Below, piece by piece: positions 37,540 through 50,274 of a stretch of DNA of 64,000 nucleotides. The DNA is from Carallia brachiata. Lineage: Eukaryota > Streptophyta > Magnoliopsida > Malpighiales > Rhizophoraceae. The notes below the pieces were generated by a model. That model searched no databases and was not told the DNA's origin. It saw only the letters and a list, made by a program, of their open reading frames with translations. The position numbers and the translations under genes are program-made. Positions within the stretch are counted from its first letter, which is position 1. Every line of letters starts with the position of its first letter. The DNA lies in assembly GCA_021464245.1 (NCBI GenBank), contig JADCRB010000108.1, positions 1 to 64,000 on the forward strand. Direction: 5' to 3'.

Positions 37540-39633
37540 GGATGAAATTGTTGGTTCATTGCTACTGGTCCCGTGAGGGATTCACAATCATGGAGACGCT
37601 CGGCACATATGAGCAGGAAAACGACAGATTTTTCTGCCTGGCGAGCATGTGACTCTTTATCTTTTTGTCCACAATGGACAATAATTCTCTTTTTGTTTGG
37701 AAATGCAGGAGCAGAATCTGCCGAATATCTGCCATTGCCAATGAATTTTCCTCTGTATAGATGCAATTTGAAATTAGGAAGCTTGCCAAAACAAAACTCA
37801 TCTGAAATCGGTCTACTCAAATCAAGGGAGAAGGATTTATTTATAAGTGAGTTCTGGTATTCGAATCCCGAACCTAATCACTTGGTAGCCATTAGGCTAA
37901 TTTTTCTGTTATTTTATTTCAACACCTATCCCCGCATAGTATGATTGAAATTTCGTATTGTAATACAAATTCAAGTTTAGGATTGTATGATATGCATGCC
38001 CTTTTTACACGACAAGTACCTAATGGCAAATCCAACTGGTTACCAATAAAAGAGCAACGTTGACGTTTGCTCATTCTGTGAAAGCGTTTCAAATTTTCAA
38101 AAATCAAGGCCATAGAATCTCAAATTGGGAGCAAAATGCATGCATTACATCAAACCTACAACTTGCAATCTAATCTGTACTGTCAGTGTTATTATCTGGT
38201 CTGTAATAGTAATTTTCTTTGAAAATTTGTGTTTTGATGCAGAAAATAGAAAAGTAATAGTGGTCTGCCAAGTAACATTGCGATTCGTGTTTAGAGAGAA
38301 AAAAGTGATAAGATAGTTAAGATATTTTTCGTGTTAGGCCACAAATTTAGTCCCGCCACTTGATTTTGATAGGATATAATTTCGGGATCTCTCGTCGTGG
38401 AATGGAATCGCACAAGCGGTGGTCCGGAAATTTGCGTTTGCCGTAGTGCAGAACATGGAACCATTTTGGAGGGGACCTGTTTTCAGGTCATGAACCAGCT
38501 AGAGCCGATTAGGTAAAACCAAATCCACGAAAAGCCAGAAGTTGGAGAAACGAAAGATCAAGAATTCCCAATGTGGTCCATCACCACATGCAAAGGATGG
38601 AATGCTGAGCGTAAGAAGACATTTTGACAGCTAACAAATGTCTCTGCAAGTCTTTTTCTCCGCGTTACAAAGTCATCATGAAAATTGAGTGGATCTTGTG
38701 AATTCCCCATCTTTTCTGGTAGGAACATGCTCCGCAGATTAAAACCCTGTCCTCGTCACACGGCCTTTCGGCAGAGCGAATGGCCATAGCTACAAAACGC
38801 CTAGCATGGTAAGTTCATAATTACGGTGCATCTACGCTGAAAAATACATACATTATTATCAAGGAGGAATGTCCCAAAGAGAGAATGGTACGTACAGGTT
38901 TTTGGTGGAGTCCAGCAAGCATGTGCAGCATTTTGCTGAGGATACTGGCAGAAACAAACTTACCAAGTCAGACTAATGTTCACCACACGTTTCCAGACGG
39001 GCAGGGAAAAAAATGTCTTGCAATGTTGTGACAGCGTTGTCACTCTCACCGCTGTCATCTTATCGTTACCCTGGTCCTTGTTTCTGTTTCATCACTTTCC
39101 AAAAGAAAAATCATCTCCGAAAGTAGCTGAACTGTAGTTTTTGCACTTTAGGGAGCGTTTAACTGAAATTTCTTAATAGTTGTTTACTTTCTGTCTGTAA
39201 ATGTATAATAATGTCCCGATCGAAAGATCAAGAAGAATTTACACTGCAAGTTGGGCTTTTCCATTTTTAATTATATATAAATTAAGTCAAAATTTTTTTT
39301 TTTTTTTTGCCTGCGGTTCAGTGACTGGAGAGTTCATAGTTAGACATTGAACCCGACCCCTCGAGCTAGGCTTGTCTCCTTAGTTAAGTTTTTAATTTTT
39401 CGAGTCCTTTTTTTATTTTTTGGATTAACGAGTCAATTTTTCAGTGCTTTTTTTTTAGTCTAAGTGGAAGGCATAGCCTTCTAGATTACAGCGCACTCAG
39501 ACGATAAGATTAGATTGCCAAAAAGGATTGCGCATCAGGTTCTCACCGGGAGTTGGGCCATTACAAGTAGCCCACGGCCTAAATAACCGCCCAATGAATC
39601 AAAACCTATTTTCTTGTTGTTTTTTTTACCCGC

Positions 39634-39653
39634 GGGGGGGGGGGGGGGGGGGG
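39634..39653. repeat. Run of 20 G
   Basis: The same position in units 1 and 3 has only five G (GTTGTTGGGGGAAGAGATTG). A slippage expansion, or an assembly artefact. Confidence 0.85.
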
Positions 39654-39885
39654 AGATTGTTTCTGCCACAAGTCATTAAGTTGTAGAACTGGCCTAAATA
39701 ACGATCAGGCAGGCCGGCCTAGTAAATAGAATTTGCTGAATTGATGTTTTGGATGAACTTTTAATATATAGTTTAATTTTAAATAATAATAAAATAATTA
39801 TATAACTTATTTAATGATAATTAAAATTTATTTGTTTTTTCTTTTGAAAAAATTACGTAAGTATACAATAGTATGCACAAAGTTG

Positions 39886-40022
39886 ATCCGCTGGAGGCAC
39901 GCCGAGCTCCGATCACGTTCTTTTAGGCGACGAAGAGGAGGTTGCGTTCCTCGTTCTCAAGGGCAGCCGAGACCTTCTCCATGAACTCAACCATCCCCTC
40001 GTTCTCAAGGCGTGTCGATGGT
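39886..40022 (-). pseudogene. 14-3-3 gene fragment A (first exon piece)
   Basis: The minus strand reads [20 protein letters not shown], then a stop in place of Tyr and KNVIGARRAS. These are helix 1-3 residues of plant 14-3-3 proteins (phosphoserine-binding dimers). The annotated start codon region is deleted, there is an in-frame stop, and nothing after the RRAS motif remains. The former 5' UTR of the gene continues to about 40160 and matches that of fragment B. A gene remnant carried in duplicated DNA. Confidence 0.85.
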
Positions 40023-42053
40023 GCCAAAGTCGTTGTTAATCAAAGTCATTTTTCACAATGAGAGAGCGGACGAGCGTCGGAGAGATTAGATCTAGTTTTT
40101 TTTTTTCTTTTTTTTTTTGGAATGCAGAGAGAGAGCAGGCGTTCCTAGGTTTTGGGCTCTTTGCTCCTTCTTTTTGATAATTTGAGTTTTGTTATTTTTT
40201 AAAATATTTTGAATATTTTTCAAGAATCCAAAACGGTGAAATAGGAAAAAGGAAAAAAACCGTATTTTGTATTTTTTTTATTCACTCCCCTTTGGTCAAA
40301 CTACGGTTTTAAATTGTTTGAGCAAGTATCTTTGACAAAAAGGCTCAACCACAAAGATTTTAAAAAATATATGAATCAATTAAAAAAAATTTTAAACTTT
40401 ACACATTAGTTATAAAAATTGAAAACTAAAAAAGATGTTATCCTTAGTACAATTGAGGAGGAAATCGCCAATCTATGATTGTTCCTCTGCTTCCAATTTA
40501 CAAAGGAATAAAGAATATGCAGGCAGTTTTTACAACGGTTCCTAACAGCTGCAATAGGTCTCTTTTGTTGTAGCGGAGTCTCGGCTTCTTTAGTTTAGGG
40601 TTAGGAGTGTGAAATAAGTTTTCAATGTTGCTTGTTTATGTATGTAGGTGGCATTCAATATTACTCAAATGTTTGGACACCGCTAAAAGTGTAACTAATT
40701 CCTTTTTTAATATAATTTATTAAAATAATTTGAAAAAAATTTAAAATTTAAAATTTAAAAGTAGATGAGTATTATCTTAAAATATAAAATATAAATTTAT
40801 ATAATATATGTTAAAAAAATTATTTTTCTTTGAAATTTGTTTCTTATAAAAATTAATTCAATTCTACTAAAAATGAAACTAATTGCATTGTGTTTAGTGG
40901 TTTCCTAGCCGTACACAACCTTGCTTGTTACTCAAAAGTATGTGTGAACTCTTGTCAAACCGTTTCAATGAGCTCTTAACAAAATAAACATATTTATTTA
41001 CAGTCTTATGTTTATCTGACTCGTCAATTAATTATTATGTACACAAATAAGATATTTTCCTTTTCAAACCGGAGTAGTTTTAGGAACATGACAATCAGAT
41101 AGGCTGGCCTAGTAAATAAATTTTGCCGAATTGATATTCTGGATATGATTTCGTATACCATGAAGAAAGACTTTGGTGTTCACTTATCCAGCACATTCAA
41201 ATGGACAAGCTGTGCATAAACAATTGAGATAAACGTGCTAAAATGGGCTTTCTCATTATCAAACATGATTTTCATTTTCCTTGCATCGCAGAATGATGCA
41301 AGAAAAATTACCCCCAAGAATCAGGGAAGAAAAAAGATTGATCTTATCCATGCAAAACCACTAATATATATATAACATACAATTGTGCATGTATGTATTG
41401 TATATACAGAGACCAAACTCTTGTGATTGTGGAAGTGCTTCAACCAATTAACTTCAAAGACCACTTTGGCGAGTATTCTTTTCTCTTTTTTTTTTTTCTT
41501 CCTTTAAAATTTTCCTTTAGTTTTTAGTGGCAAATAGTGGACTACCACGACATTCTAGACGTAACGACATGAAAATTATAAAATTTAATGATTTTTCAAT
41601 AATTTAGGTAAATCTTATATCATGTTTAGTTTTGTTATGTTGGGAATTTTTCTAAATGAAAAGGCCAATATAAGTATCCAATTAAATAATCAACTTATGG
41701 ATTAGTAATTAATTTTGAATTAGTTATTCTCAAAAAAGTTGTTGATAAGGTTGTCGTCATTCATCACCTATTGTTGTCTGTTTTCAGTCTCTTTGCATTG
41801 TTGAATTAAAACAAACATGTTATTTTGATATTGGATTAGCATGAATTCTTCCCATAGAGGATTACAAATAAAAAGCATGTCATTTATTCGTGGACATAGC
41901 TACTAAGACAGAAAGTCACTCAGCATTGAACATGGCCGTTGTTTAACAAGAATGAGAGAAACATGCACTGACAAGAAAAATCCTGCCCACTGCCCCACAA
42001 CAGAAAATGGACGAAAAACATCGACTCCATCTGGTTACGACTGGCCGGAAAAA
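40023..42053. repeat. 14-3-3-flanking block plus junction to unit 3
   Basis: 40023-41740 matches 49433-52700 apart from two insertions present only there (GAAATCGCCAATCTATGATT at about 40471, ATTATGTACACAAATAAG at about 41033, CTATATATATAACATACAAT-like before 41400). At about 41735 the sequence jumps from the glucanase upstream region (TTATTCTCAAAAAA) to the germin-like 3' flank (GTTGTTGATAAGGTTGTCG). No gene seen. Confidence 0.65.
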
Positions 42054-42710
42054 TTAATTAGTTCCACCAAGAACAGCCTTGAGCCTCTTAACCTCAGCAT
42101 CATCCAGGAATGTAACCTTTTCTACCAATTCAGAAGGCAAATCGTTTCCGAATAGAGCAATTGATGTGATCTGGAGGCCCGGGCTGGGACTGCTGAAGGT
42201 AGCATATGCCACGGCAGGGCCCTGGCCAGAATTCACTTGGAAATGCAATAACCCTCGAGGAAAAACCATAACATCTCCTTTCCCAAGTTGCTTATAGTAG
42301 ACTGCATTTGCTGAGGAAATGAAACCACCAAGGATACTCCCTTGGAGAACGAGAAGGAGTTCTGAGCCTCCTGGGTGTGTGTGCATTGGGATAACTCCAC
42401 CACGGGCCAAGTCCAGGCGAGCAATGGAAAGTCCAAGGCCATTTACACCAGGAAAATTTTTAACAAATGCTGGTGAAACGGCAGCTTTGATAATGTTTGA
42501 GGTGTTACCCGGAACTAGGCCGGAGAAAACAAAATCATCTACTGTGACCTTTGCTGGCTTCTTGCAAGGATAGCCTGCAGGCCCGTCAGGAAGTCTCAAA
42601 TTTGCGACGCAAAAGTCTTGAACAGAAGCATAAGAAAATGAAGAGAAGAGCGAAAAGATGAGAAAGGCAATGACAATCATCTTAACTAACAGTAGTATAT
42701 TATGCTGCAT
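42054..42710 (-). CDS. Germin-like protein 3 (ABP19/ABP20-like cupin)
   Basis: Intronless, 218 residues. The frame is open a further 68 codons upstream, but the start at 42710 ([13 protein letters not shown]) is chosen because it aligns with the starts of copies 1 and 2, gives the signal peptide, and lies 47 nt after the TATA box. C34 and C49 are present; box 1 is HTHPGGSE (H110, H112, E117) and box 2 contains H156. This is the most diverged of the three (PGGSE instead of PRGSE, ILGGF after box 1, TSIALFGND near the end, final LGGTN), and its tail matches the standard ABP19-like form. Likely functional and secreted. Confidence 0.93.
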   Translation of the reverse strand: MQHNILLLVKMIVIAFLIFSLFSSFSYASVQDFCVANLRLPDGPAGYPCKKPAKVTVDDFVFSGLVPGNTSNIIKAAVSPAFVKNFPGVNGLGLSIARLDLARGGVIPMHTHPGGSELLLVLQGSILGGFISSANAVYYKQLGKGDVMVFPRGLLHFQVNSGQGPAVAYATFSSPSPGLQITSIALFGNDLPSELVEKVTFLDDAEVKRLKAVLGGTN

Positions 42711-45700
42711 ATTTGTTGCGGGACTTGGGATGCGAGTAAGTGGGAATTTGGTAATACTTATATAGGATGAAATTGTTGGTTCATTGCAATTGGTTCTGTT
42801 CGGGATATGCCCGCGACTGATACACAATGACGGAGACGCTCTGCACATATACACAGGAAAAGGACAGATTTTTCTAGCTGGTGAGCATGTGACTCTTAAT
42901 CTTTTTGTCCACAAAGGACAAGAATTCTCTTTTTGTTTGGAAATGCAGGAGCAGCATCTGTCAAATATCTACCATTGCTAATGAATTTTCCTCTATATAG
43001 ATGTAATTTGGAACTAGGAAGCTAGCAAAACCGAAACTCATCTGAACTCCTGTTTTCTTCTTCTCCTTCTTCTCTCTTTTTTTTTTGTTGGTCTAGTTGG
43101 ATTGAGGGAGAAGGATTTATCTATGATTGAATTTTGGTATTGGAATCCCGGATCTTATCACTTGGTACCCACTAGGTTAATTTTTTTGTTATTTTATTTC
43201 AACTCCTATCCACGCATAGTATGATGCAACTTTCGCATTGTAATGCAAATTCAGGTTTGGATTGTATGATATGCATGTCCCTTTTACACGACAAGAACCT
43301 AATGACAAATCCAACTGGCTACCAATAAGAGAGCAACGTTGACGTTTACTCATTCTGTGAAAGCGTTTCAGGTTTTCAAAGTTCATGGCCATAGAATCTC
43401 AAATTGGGAGCAAAATGCAAGCATTATATCAAACCTACAACTTGCAATCTAATCTGTACTTTCAGTGTTACTGTCTGCAATAGTAATTTTCTTCGGAAAT
43501 TTGTGTCTAGATGCTGAAAATAGAAAAGTAATGGTGATCTGCCAAGTAACACTGTGACTTTGTGTTTAGGGAGCGAGAAGTGACCGGATAATTATGACAT
43601 TTCTTATGCTAGTCAGTGAGTCGTAAATTTAGTTTTACTACTTGACTTTGACAGGATTTAATTTCGGAATCTCTCATGGGAACGGAATCACACAAGCGGT
43701 GGTCCGGAACTGAGTTTGCCGAAGCGTAGAACATGGAACCATTTTGGAGGGGACATGTTTTCGGGTCATGAACCAGCTAGAGCCGATTAGGTAAACCAAA
43801 TCCATGAAATGCCAGAAGTTGGAGAAATGAAAGTTCAGGAATTCCCAATGTGGTCCATCACCACGTGCAAAGGATGAAATGCTGAGCGTAAGAAGACATT
43901 TTGACAGCTAACAAACGTCTCTGCAAGTCTTTTTCTCCACGTTACAAAGTTACCATGAAAAATGAGTGGATCTTATGAATTCCCCATCTTTTCTGGCAAG
44001 AAATTGTTCCAGAGATCAAAATCCTGTCCTCGTCAAACGGCCTTTCGGCAAAGCGAATGGCCATAGTCCCATAGCTACAAACGCCTAGCATGGTAAGTTC
44101 ATATTTACGGTGCATGTACACTGAAGAATATATCATTATCAAGGAGGAATATCCCAAAGAGAGAATAGTACGTACAGGTTTTTGGTGGAGTCCAGCAAGC
44201 ATGTGCAGCATTTTGCTGAGGATAAGGGCTAATGTTCACCACACGTTTCCAAACGGGTAGGAACAAAAAATGTCTTGCATTGTTGTGACAGCTTTATCAT
44301 TCTCACCGCTATCATCTTATCCTTACCCTGTTCCTTGTTTCTGTTTTGTCACTTTAATTCCCAAAGAAAAATCATCTCCGAAAGTAGCTGAACTGTTGTT
44401 TTAGCACTCCAGGAGCGTTTAGATGGAATTTCTCAATAGTTATTTACCTTCTGTCTGTAATTTTATAGTAATCTCCCGATCGAAAGATCGAGAAGAATTT
44501 ACATTGTAAGTTGGGCTTTTCTTTTTTCAAAGAATGAAGTTGGGCCTTTTTTTATATATAAATTAAGTCAAGTTATTTATTTATTTTTTTAGTTGCAGTC
44601 TAGCGACTGAAGAGTTCATAGTTGGACATTGAATCCTACCACTCGAGCTAGGCTTGCCCTCCGAGTTAAGTTTTATTTTTCCTCGAGTCAAGTTTTTTTT
44701 TTTTTAATTAACAACTCAAGTTTTATTTTTTATTTTATTTTTTTATTTAGTTTGAGACTGTCTAGTATTCAGTCTAATGGACTGATTAATCTAAACCGAC
44801 CCGGGTGGGGCCCCGAAGGGCGGCAAAAGCCTCGTAACAAGTATTTAATGCGGCTGCATTTTCAGGAATCGAAATTGAGACATCTAGTTAAATGAATTCA
44901 GACTGTACTATCTGAACCAGCAACTGATTACGAGTTAAACTTTATTTTTTTTATAATCTATTTAAAAAATTTATTAAATCATTAACTATATAATAGAAGT
45001 AACTCTCTCATCTTAAAAATTTATTCCTCCCATAAAGATCTTGAACTCAAGAAGCAAGAATCGCAATCTAAAAAAAAAGAAACAGTAGAGCCCATTCAGA
45101 CAAAGAAGATTAGATTGGCAACAAGGATAGCACATCAGATTCTCACCGGGAGTTGGGCCATTACCAGTAGCCCACGGCCTAAATAACTACCCAATGAATC
45201 CAAAGAACTATTTTATTTGTTGTTGGGGGAAGAGATTGTTTTTGCCACAAAATATGTTCTAGTACTGGCCTAAATAACAATCAGAGAGGCTGGCCGAGCA
45301 AATAGATTCTGCTGAATTGATGTTTCGTTTAATACTCAGTTTAATTTTAAATAATAATAAAATAATTATAAAATTTATTTAATGGTAATGAAAATTTATT
45401 TTTTTTTTAAAAAAATTATGTAAACACACAATGACATGCACAAAGTTAATACGTGAAAATTTAGATTATTAGATCATGAAAAATGTATTAAATTTAAAAA
45501 AAATAAAAAAAATAAAATGTTAAATTAACTTTATGTCTTTTGCACAATAATATGCTTATCTGAGTGGTGGTGCCTTTTTTTTTTTTAAATTTTAATTATC
45601 CAACAACTCATTTTATTTTATCGTTACTTTATCTCTATCTGAATATTATTGTTTAGTATTTTTAATTCTGAATATAATTTTTGTTGAGGCACATTTATTT

Positions 45701-47133
45701 CTTTTTTTTTTCTTTGTGCATTCGGGTACATGTATTTCGTGTGCCATGAAGGAAGACTTATCTGCATATTCAAATGAGCAATCACTGCATATACATTTTC
45801 TAAAAGTCCATTAATACATAAATGGATGTTATTATTTTAGACGGTATTTCGATAAAAATTAAAATTGATATTTTTGAAACAAAAATGATAATTTTTGAAA
45901 TATAAAAATAAAAATATTTTAAAAATTATCAAATTTATTTCAAAAATATCAATTTTAGTTTCAATCGGGACCATCTAAACAAAAATACCTGAGAACCAAC
46001 ATTTTTGCTTTCTAAAATCGGCCTTCTCCTTATCAAACATGATTTCATTTTCCTTGCATGGCAGAACCAGGGAAGAAAAAACATTGATCTTATCCTCGCA
46101 AAACCACTACTATATATAACATACAATTGTACAAGTATTTATTGTACATACAGGCCTAACTCTTATGATGGTCGAAGTGCTTCAACCAACTTCAGAAACC
46201 AATTTGATGAGTGTAATTTTTTTTTTTTGGTAGAAAGTATAATTTCTTTCTTTGTTTTTTTTGGTAGAAATATAATTTCTTTCTTTCTTTTTCCTTCAAA
46301 ATTTTCCTTTAGTTAATAGTGGCAAATAGTGACTCATGATGTTCCAGACACAATGACATCAAATTATAAAGTTTAGTGATTTTTCAATTATTTAGATAAA
46401 TCTAATATTGTCTAGTTTCGTTATGTTGGACAATTTTTCAGATACAGGAACCAACATAAATATCCAATTAATTTATCCACATCAACAATAAGTAACTAAT
46501 TTTGGATTATTTATCTTCAAAAATAGCACAGAAATTTTTATTTGGCCCTCTATGGCAATTGTATGAGTCCTTTTTTTTTTCTTTTCCACAGTTCACATTT
46601 TGATGCAAGCTTTCACAATCTTTTTTAACCAATGAAGTTTCCAAGAACAAAAGAAGAATTATCGAACCTTCCAAAAATATACATAGATATTCAGATTACT
46701 CACAGAAGATGTTTTGAGCGTTTAACTTTTGATAATGATAATTGGCAGGGCAAGAAACAAGCAAATTCTTCTACTTCTTTTTTTTTTGGGCAATAAATAA
46801 CAAAAAATTAATATTTTGTATTTGATCCCTAAGTCGAAATTCTGACTCTATCCCTTGCACCATCAGCAAGTGAAATAATCTCCCATTATTGTAAGACTGT
46901 ATTGACAACTTTTATTACGACATTTTACTAATTAGACCAATAGTTCTTATTTTTTTTAGGCGGATTTTACCAATCAAAATTTGAAAACGGACCTGACATA
47001 TAAGATAGTTCATGTTAGTTAATGATAAAAAAGAAAATGTTTATTATCAGTACTATATAAAACCTTGTTCTTTAGATTAATCTCATGCATGTCCTATGTC
47101 AACATGAAGAGCCAGGCTCTGTGACTCCAAGTA
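42711..47133. repeat. Intergenic part of unit 3
   Basis: Homologous to unit 1 (29942-33927) with a ~300-bp extra segment near 44740-45050 (CCGACCCGGGTGGGGCCCCG inside) that is also present at about 60650-60890 but not in unit 1. Contains the same glucanase promoter region, with a TATA-like CTATATAAAACC at about 47054. No gene seen. Confidence 0.65.
42757..42764 (-). promoter_or_regulatory. TATA box of germin-like gene 3
   Basis: TATATAAG on the minus strand, 47 nt before the chosen ATG. It also lies inside the apparent upstream extension of the reading frame, which argues against that extension being translated. Confidence 0.7.
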
Positions 47134-48165
47134 GTGGCATAGTTTTGGGTTGCCCTTATTCTGTCGGCTCTAATAGTAATTCACAGCTAAATTGGGACGG
47201 CATATCCTCTTATTGATATAGGCGTTTGCTACGGAATGATTGGAGACAACCTAGCTTCTGCACTTGATGTTATTGGACTTTACCAGATTAACAACATCGG
47301 CAAATTGAGGCTCTATGATCCCAATCCTAATGCGCTAAATGCACTGAGGGGGAGCCAGATTGAAGTCACTGTAGGCATACGAAATGAAGATTTAGCTTGG
47401 CAGCAAGCCAAAATGCAGTTAACTCGTGGTTGCTACCAATATGAAACCTTACATTGATGACATTAATTTCTTTTACATTGCTGTGGGTAGTGAAGTAATT
47501 CATGGAACATTTGCTGGGCATGTTTTGCCTGCAATGCATTTTCTACAAAACGTTCTCAACGAAAGAAAGCTAGCTGTCATAAGGGTGACGACTATAATGT
47601 CCACCTGTACATTGGCATGTCTTACCCACCTTCAGCAGGTGCATTCATGCCTGAAGTTAGCATTGTGATGGGCAACGTATAGAATTCTTATTAGCGTAAA
47701 GTTCCCCACTTATGATCAATGCTATCTTTACGTTGTTTTATGTAGGAGATCTGATAAATGTCCAGTTGGACTATACTCTATCAAATATAAGCACCGCTGG
47801 CCCTCCTGTGGTTTAGGATGGAAACTTAAGGCTACACTACCTAATAGATGCCATTGTGGATGCATTCTTTTCGCCCATGGAAAAACTGGGCAGCACATCC
47901 AATGTGGGCAAAGTGATAACCGAAAGCGGTTGGCCTTATACTGGGAGTAGAGATTTCACAACTCCGGAGCTTGCATCCACCTACAATAACAACTTCATTA
48001 ACCATATGATTAGTCATCGGGGAACTCCAAAGAGGCTTGGTGAGCACATAAAAGGATTTATTTTTGCCAATGTTCAATGAGAATTTGAAACCTGCTGGTG
48101 TGGAGAAAAATTGGGGAATATTCTATATTATTAAGCAATCAATTTACCTTATATTTTTCTTAGTC
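47134..48165 (+). pseudogene. Beta-1,3-glucanase (GH17) pseudogene 2
   Basis: The start codon is changed to GTG and codon 3 is TAG. A 4-bp deletion near 47390 (GCCC missing before AGCTTGGCAG) shifts the frame. More indels and stops follow (GTGGTTTAGGATGG instead of GTGGTTCAGGATGG). Recognisable parts are [40 protein letters not shown] (Asn of the GNE motif is Ser, Glu kept), VITESGWPYTG (nucleophile region) and the C-terminal FIFANVQ/MFNENLKPAG. Non-functional. It shares its first stop and 4-bp deletion with pseudogene 3. Confidence 0.93.
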
Positions 48166-48644
48166 TTACTTTTAATTTAAGGATTTGGTTTTAGAGTTCC
48201 GTTCATTTGTCTTAATTTTTGTCCCGATTTTTAAAGAGAGTAACCAACTATTAATTGTTGTAACTACATTGATAGAAAGAGTAACAAAAGATTAAAACAT
48301 AAACTATCACTGTATTTTTTGTTACTCTTTTTTATTATGACAATTGTAAAATTAATTACTTTTTTTAAATAAAAATATTTTCAACTATCATTATATTTCT
48401 TATTATTTTTTTTATAATAACAATTACAAAAAATTAATAATTAATTACTCTTTTTTAACATTTCGAAACAAAAATCAAAACATTTCAATCAGACTCCCAA
48501 TCTTTTCCCTAAATTTGAATACTACGTTATTTATCTTTGAACATGCTTCACTCCTGAAAGCGCATGCTTCAAATTGTTATAGTTTGAGTAGTTAGAATTC
48601 GATAATAAGTGGAAATCGAACCTACATCTTCTTCTTGGCAATAG

Positions 48645-48680
<36 letters not shown>

Positions 48681-49079
48681 TAAAAAAAAACTCTATTAAA
48701 TCTTCTCTAGTCCATCAGCTCCATATCTTATTATTGTCCCTTCATTCCACAACCCTTCAGATTTAGGGTTACATTCAGCTACTTAGGTGTTAGGCGTGAC
48801 CCAAAAACATACTTTTTCAGTCCAAAATTTTTATGAATTTGTACAATAAAATACTAAATTTTTATATTTTTTTAATTAAATCATATATTTTTTTAAATAA
48901 TTTACAATCAAGTTTCTTCAATTATTCAAACTATTCAAAAGTGAATAAAAAATACAAAATACAGTTTCCTGAATAGAATATAATTAAAATATTTTTAAAA
49001 ATCTCAAAATTCTCTAAACAGAAATTTCAGATTATTAAAAAAAAAAAGAAAAAAAAAAGGACAAAACCAGATCCTCTCG
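48166..49079. other. Spacer after glucanase pseudogene 2, with (AT)n microsatellite
   Basis: AT-rich. An (AT)n tract lies at about 48645-48672. The piece 48690-48800 (CTCCATATCTTATTATTGTC, GTTAGGCGTGACCC) recurs after the TE cluster at about 59840-59940, so it is the normal downstream flank of a glucanase copy. No gene seen. Confidence 0.55.
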
Positions 49080-49432
49080 CAGATCGTGGAATCACGAGCG
49101 GAGGCCGAGGGAATTAAGCCTGGAGTCGAGCAACTTCGAGATCCCCGCGCAGATCGTGGAGAGCTCCTTCTCGATCTTAGCTCTGTAGCCGTTGATCTAG
49201 GAGACGTGATCCTCGTTGCCCCGGCTTTCCTCCTTTTGCTGTAGAGGAAATGATCCGCTGGGAGGCGCGCCGATCTCTGATCACGTTTTTGTAGGCGACG
49301 GAGAGGAGGTTGCGCTCCTCGTTCTCGACCGCCGCCGAGAACTTCTCCATGAACTCAACCATCTCCTCGTAGCGCTGGGCTTGCTCGGCCAGCTTCGCCA
49401 CATATTCTCCTAGCGTGGCCATGGTGCCACCG
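49080..49432 (-). pseudogene. 14-3-3 gene fragment B (first exon plus decay)
   Basis: The minus strand starts at a real ATG at 49432: [20 protein letters not shown], then [20 protein letters not shown] and [11 protein letters not shown] short frame change follows, then [14 protein letters not shown], a stop, and KIEKELSTICAGISKLLDSRL. After that the similarity ends near 49080. This is the first exon of a plant 14-3-3 gene with frameshift and stops; the rest of the gene is missing. The 5' UTR-like stretch to about 49520 is shared with fragment A. A captured or transduced gene fragment, not expressed as a 14-3-3. Confidence 0.88.
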
Positions 49433-49995
49433 TCGTTGTCAATCAAAGTGATATTCACAACGAGAGAGCCGACGAGCGTCGGAAAAATTAGATCTGGATT
49501 TTTTTTCATTTTTTGAAATGCAGTGAGAGATCAGGCGTTCTTAGGTTTTGGGCTCTTTGCTCTTTTTTTTGATAATTGAGTTTTGTGATTTTTTAAATGT
49601 TTTAAATATTTTTAAGAATCTAAAACGGTGAAATACGGAAAAAAAAACCCCATATTTTGTAATTTTTATTCACTCCCGTCTGGTCAAGCTATGGTTTTAA
49701 ATTGTTTAAACCATCTGTCGTTAACAGAATATAAAAATGCAAAAGATATAAAATATGATAAAAAAATTTTAGAGTTTACAAATTAATTATAAAAATTTAT
49801 AAAATTTAAGACTTAAAAAAAAAATGTTACCTTAGTCCAATTGAGGGGGAAATCGCCACTCTCTGATTGTTCCTCTGCTTTCGATTTACGAAGGAATAAG
49901 GAATATGCAGGCAGCTTATACAACGGTTCTTAACAGCTGCAATAGGTCTCCTTTGTTGTAGCGATATAGTCTCGGCTTCTTTAGTTTGGGATTAG

Positions 49996-50274
49996 TGGTG
50001 TCTTTAGATCGTTAAAAATTAGTGAGAAAAAAATTAATAAATAAAAAATAATATAATAATAATAATATTATAATTAATAAAAAATTATTAGAATGATTAT
50101 ATACTTGTGAGAAATAAAATGAAATGTAATTTTTAAAAGAAAAAATAAAAATTAATTATTTAAATTTATAAAAAAATGATTTAAAAAATTATAAAAAATA
50201 ATACAGTAATAATAATATTTATTAATTTTAATTTTAATTTTTTTTTTCCTTTTCCATCGTTGCCAAACATAACG
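49996..50274. mobile_element. 279-bp AT-rich insertion, MITE-like
   Basis: Absent from the paralogous block, where TTAGGGTTAGGAGTGTGAAA (about 40605) is continuous. Here TAG at 49993-49995 and TAG at 50275-50277 bracket the insert, a possible 3-bp target duplication. The interior is AT-rich with GAAAAA motifs, and the right end CCAAACATAACG roughly mirrors the left GTGTCTTTAGATCGT. Family unclear. Confidence 0.5.

Larger units (their letters stand above)
37491..39882. repeat. Intergenic part of unit 2 (homologous to 29942-32265)
   Basis: Follows unit 1 closely up to ATGCACAAAGTT at about 39880, where it switches abruptly to 14-3-3-like sequence. It includes a ~70-bp insertion relative to unit 1 near 37711-37800 and the G-run expansion at 39634. 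No gene seen. Confidence 0.65.
34395..41735. repeat. Duplication unit 2 (array - germin-like - 14-3-3 block)
   Basis: Array 2, left flank, germin-like gene 2, spacer, then at 39883 the 14-3-3 fragment A block and the upstream part of a glucanase copy, cut at 41735 by unit 3. No glucanase coding sequence remains. Confidence 0.75.
41736..48165. repeat. Duplication unit 3 (germin-like - glucanase pseudogene 2)
   Basis: Begins at the germin-like 3' flank (equivalent to about 28971 in unit 1), holds germin-like gene 3 and the full-length glucanase pseudogene 2, without the tandem array. Confidence 0.75.

Noticed and set aside
42711..42914. 68-residue N-terminal extension of germin-like protein 3
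   Set aside because: It covers the TATA box and leader, is absent from the other copies, and would hide the signal peptide.
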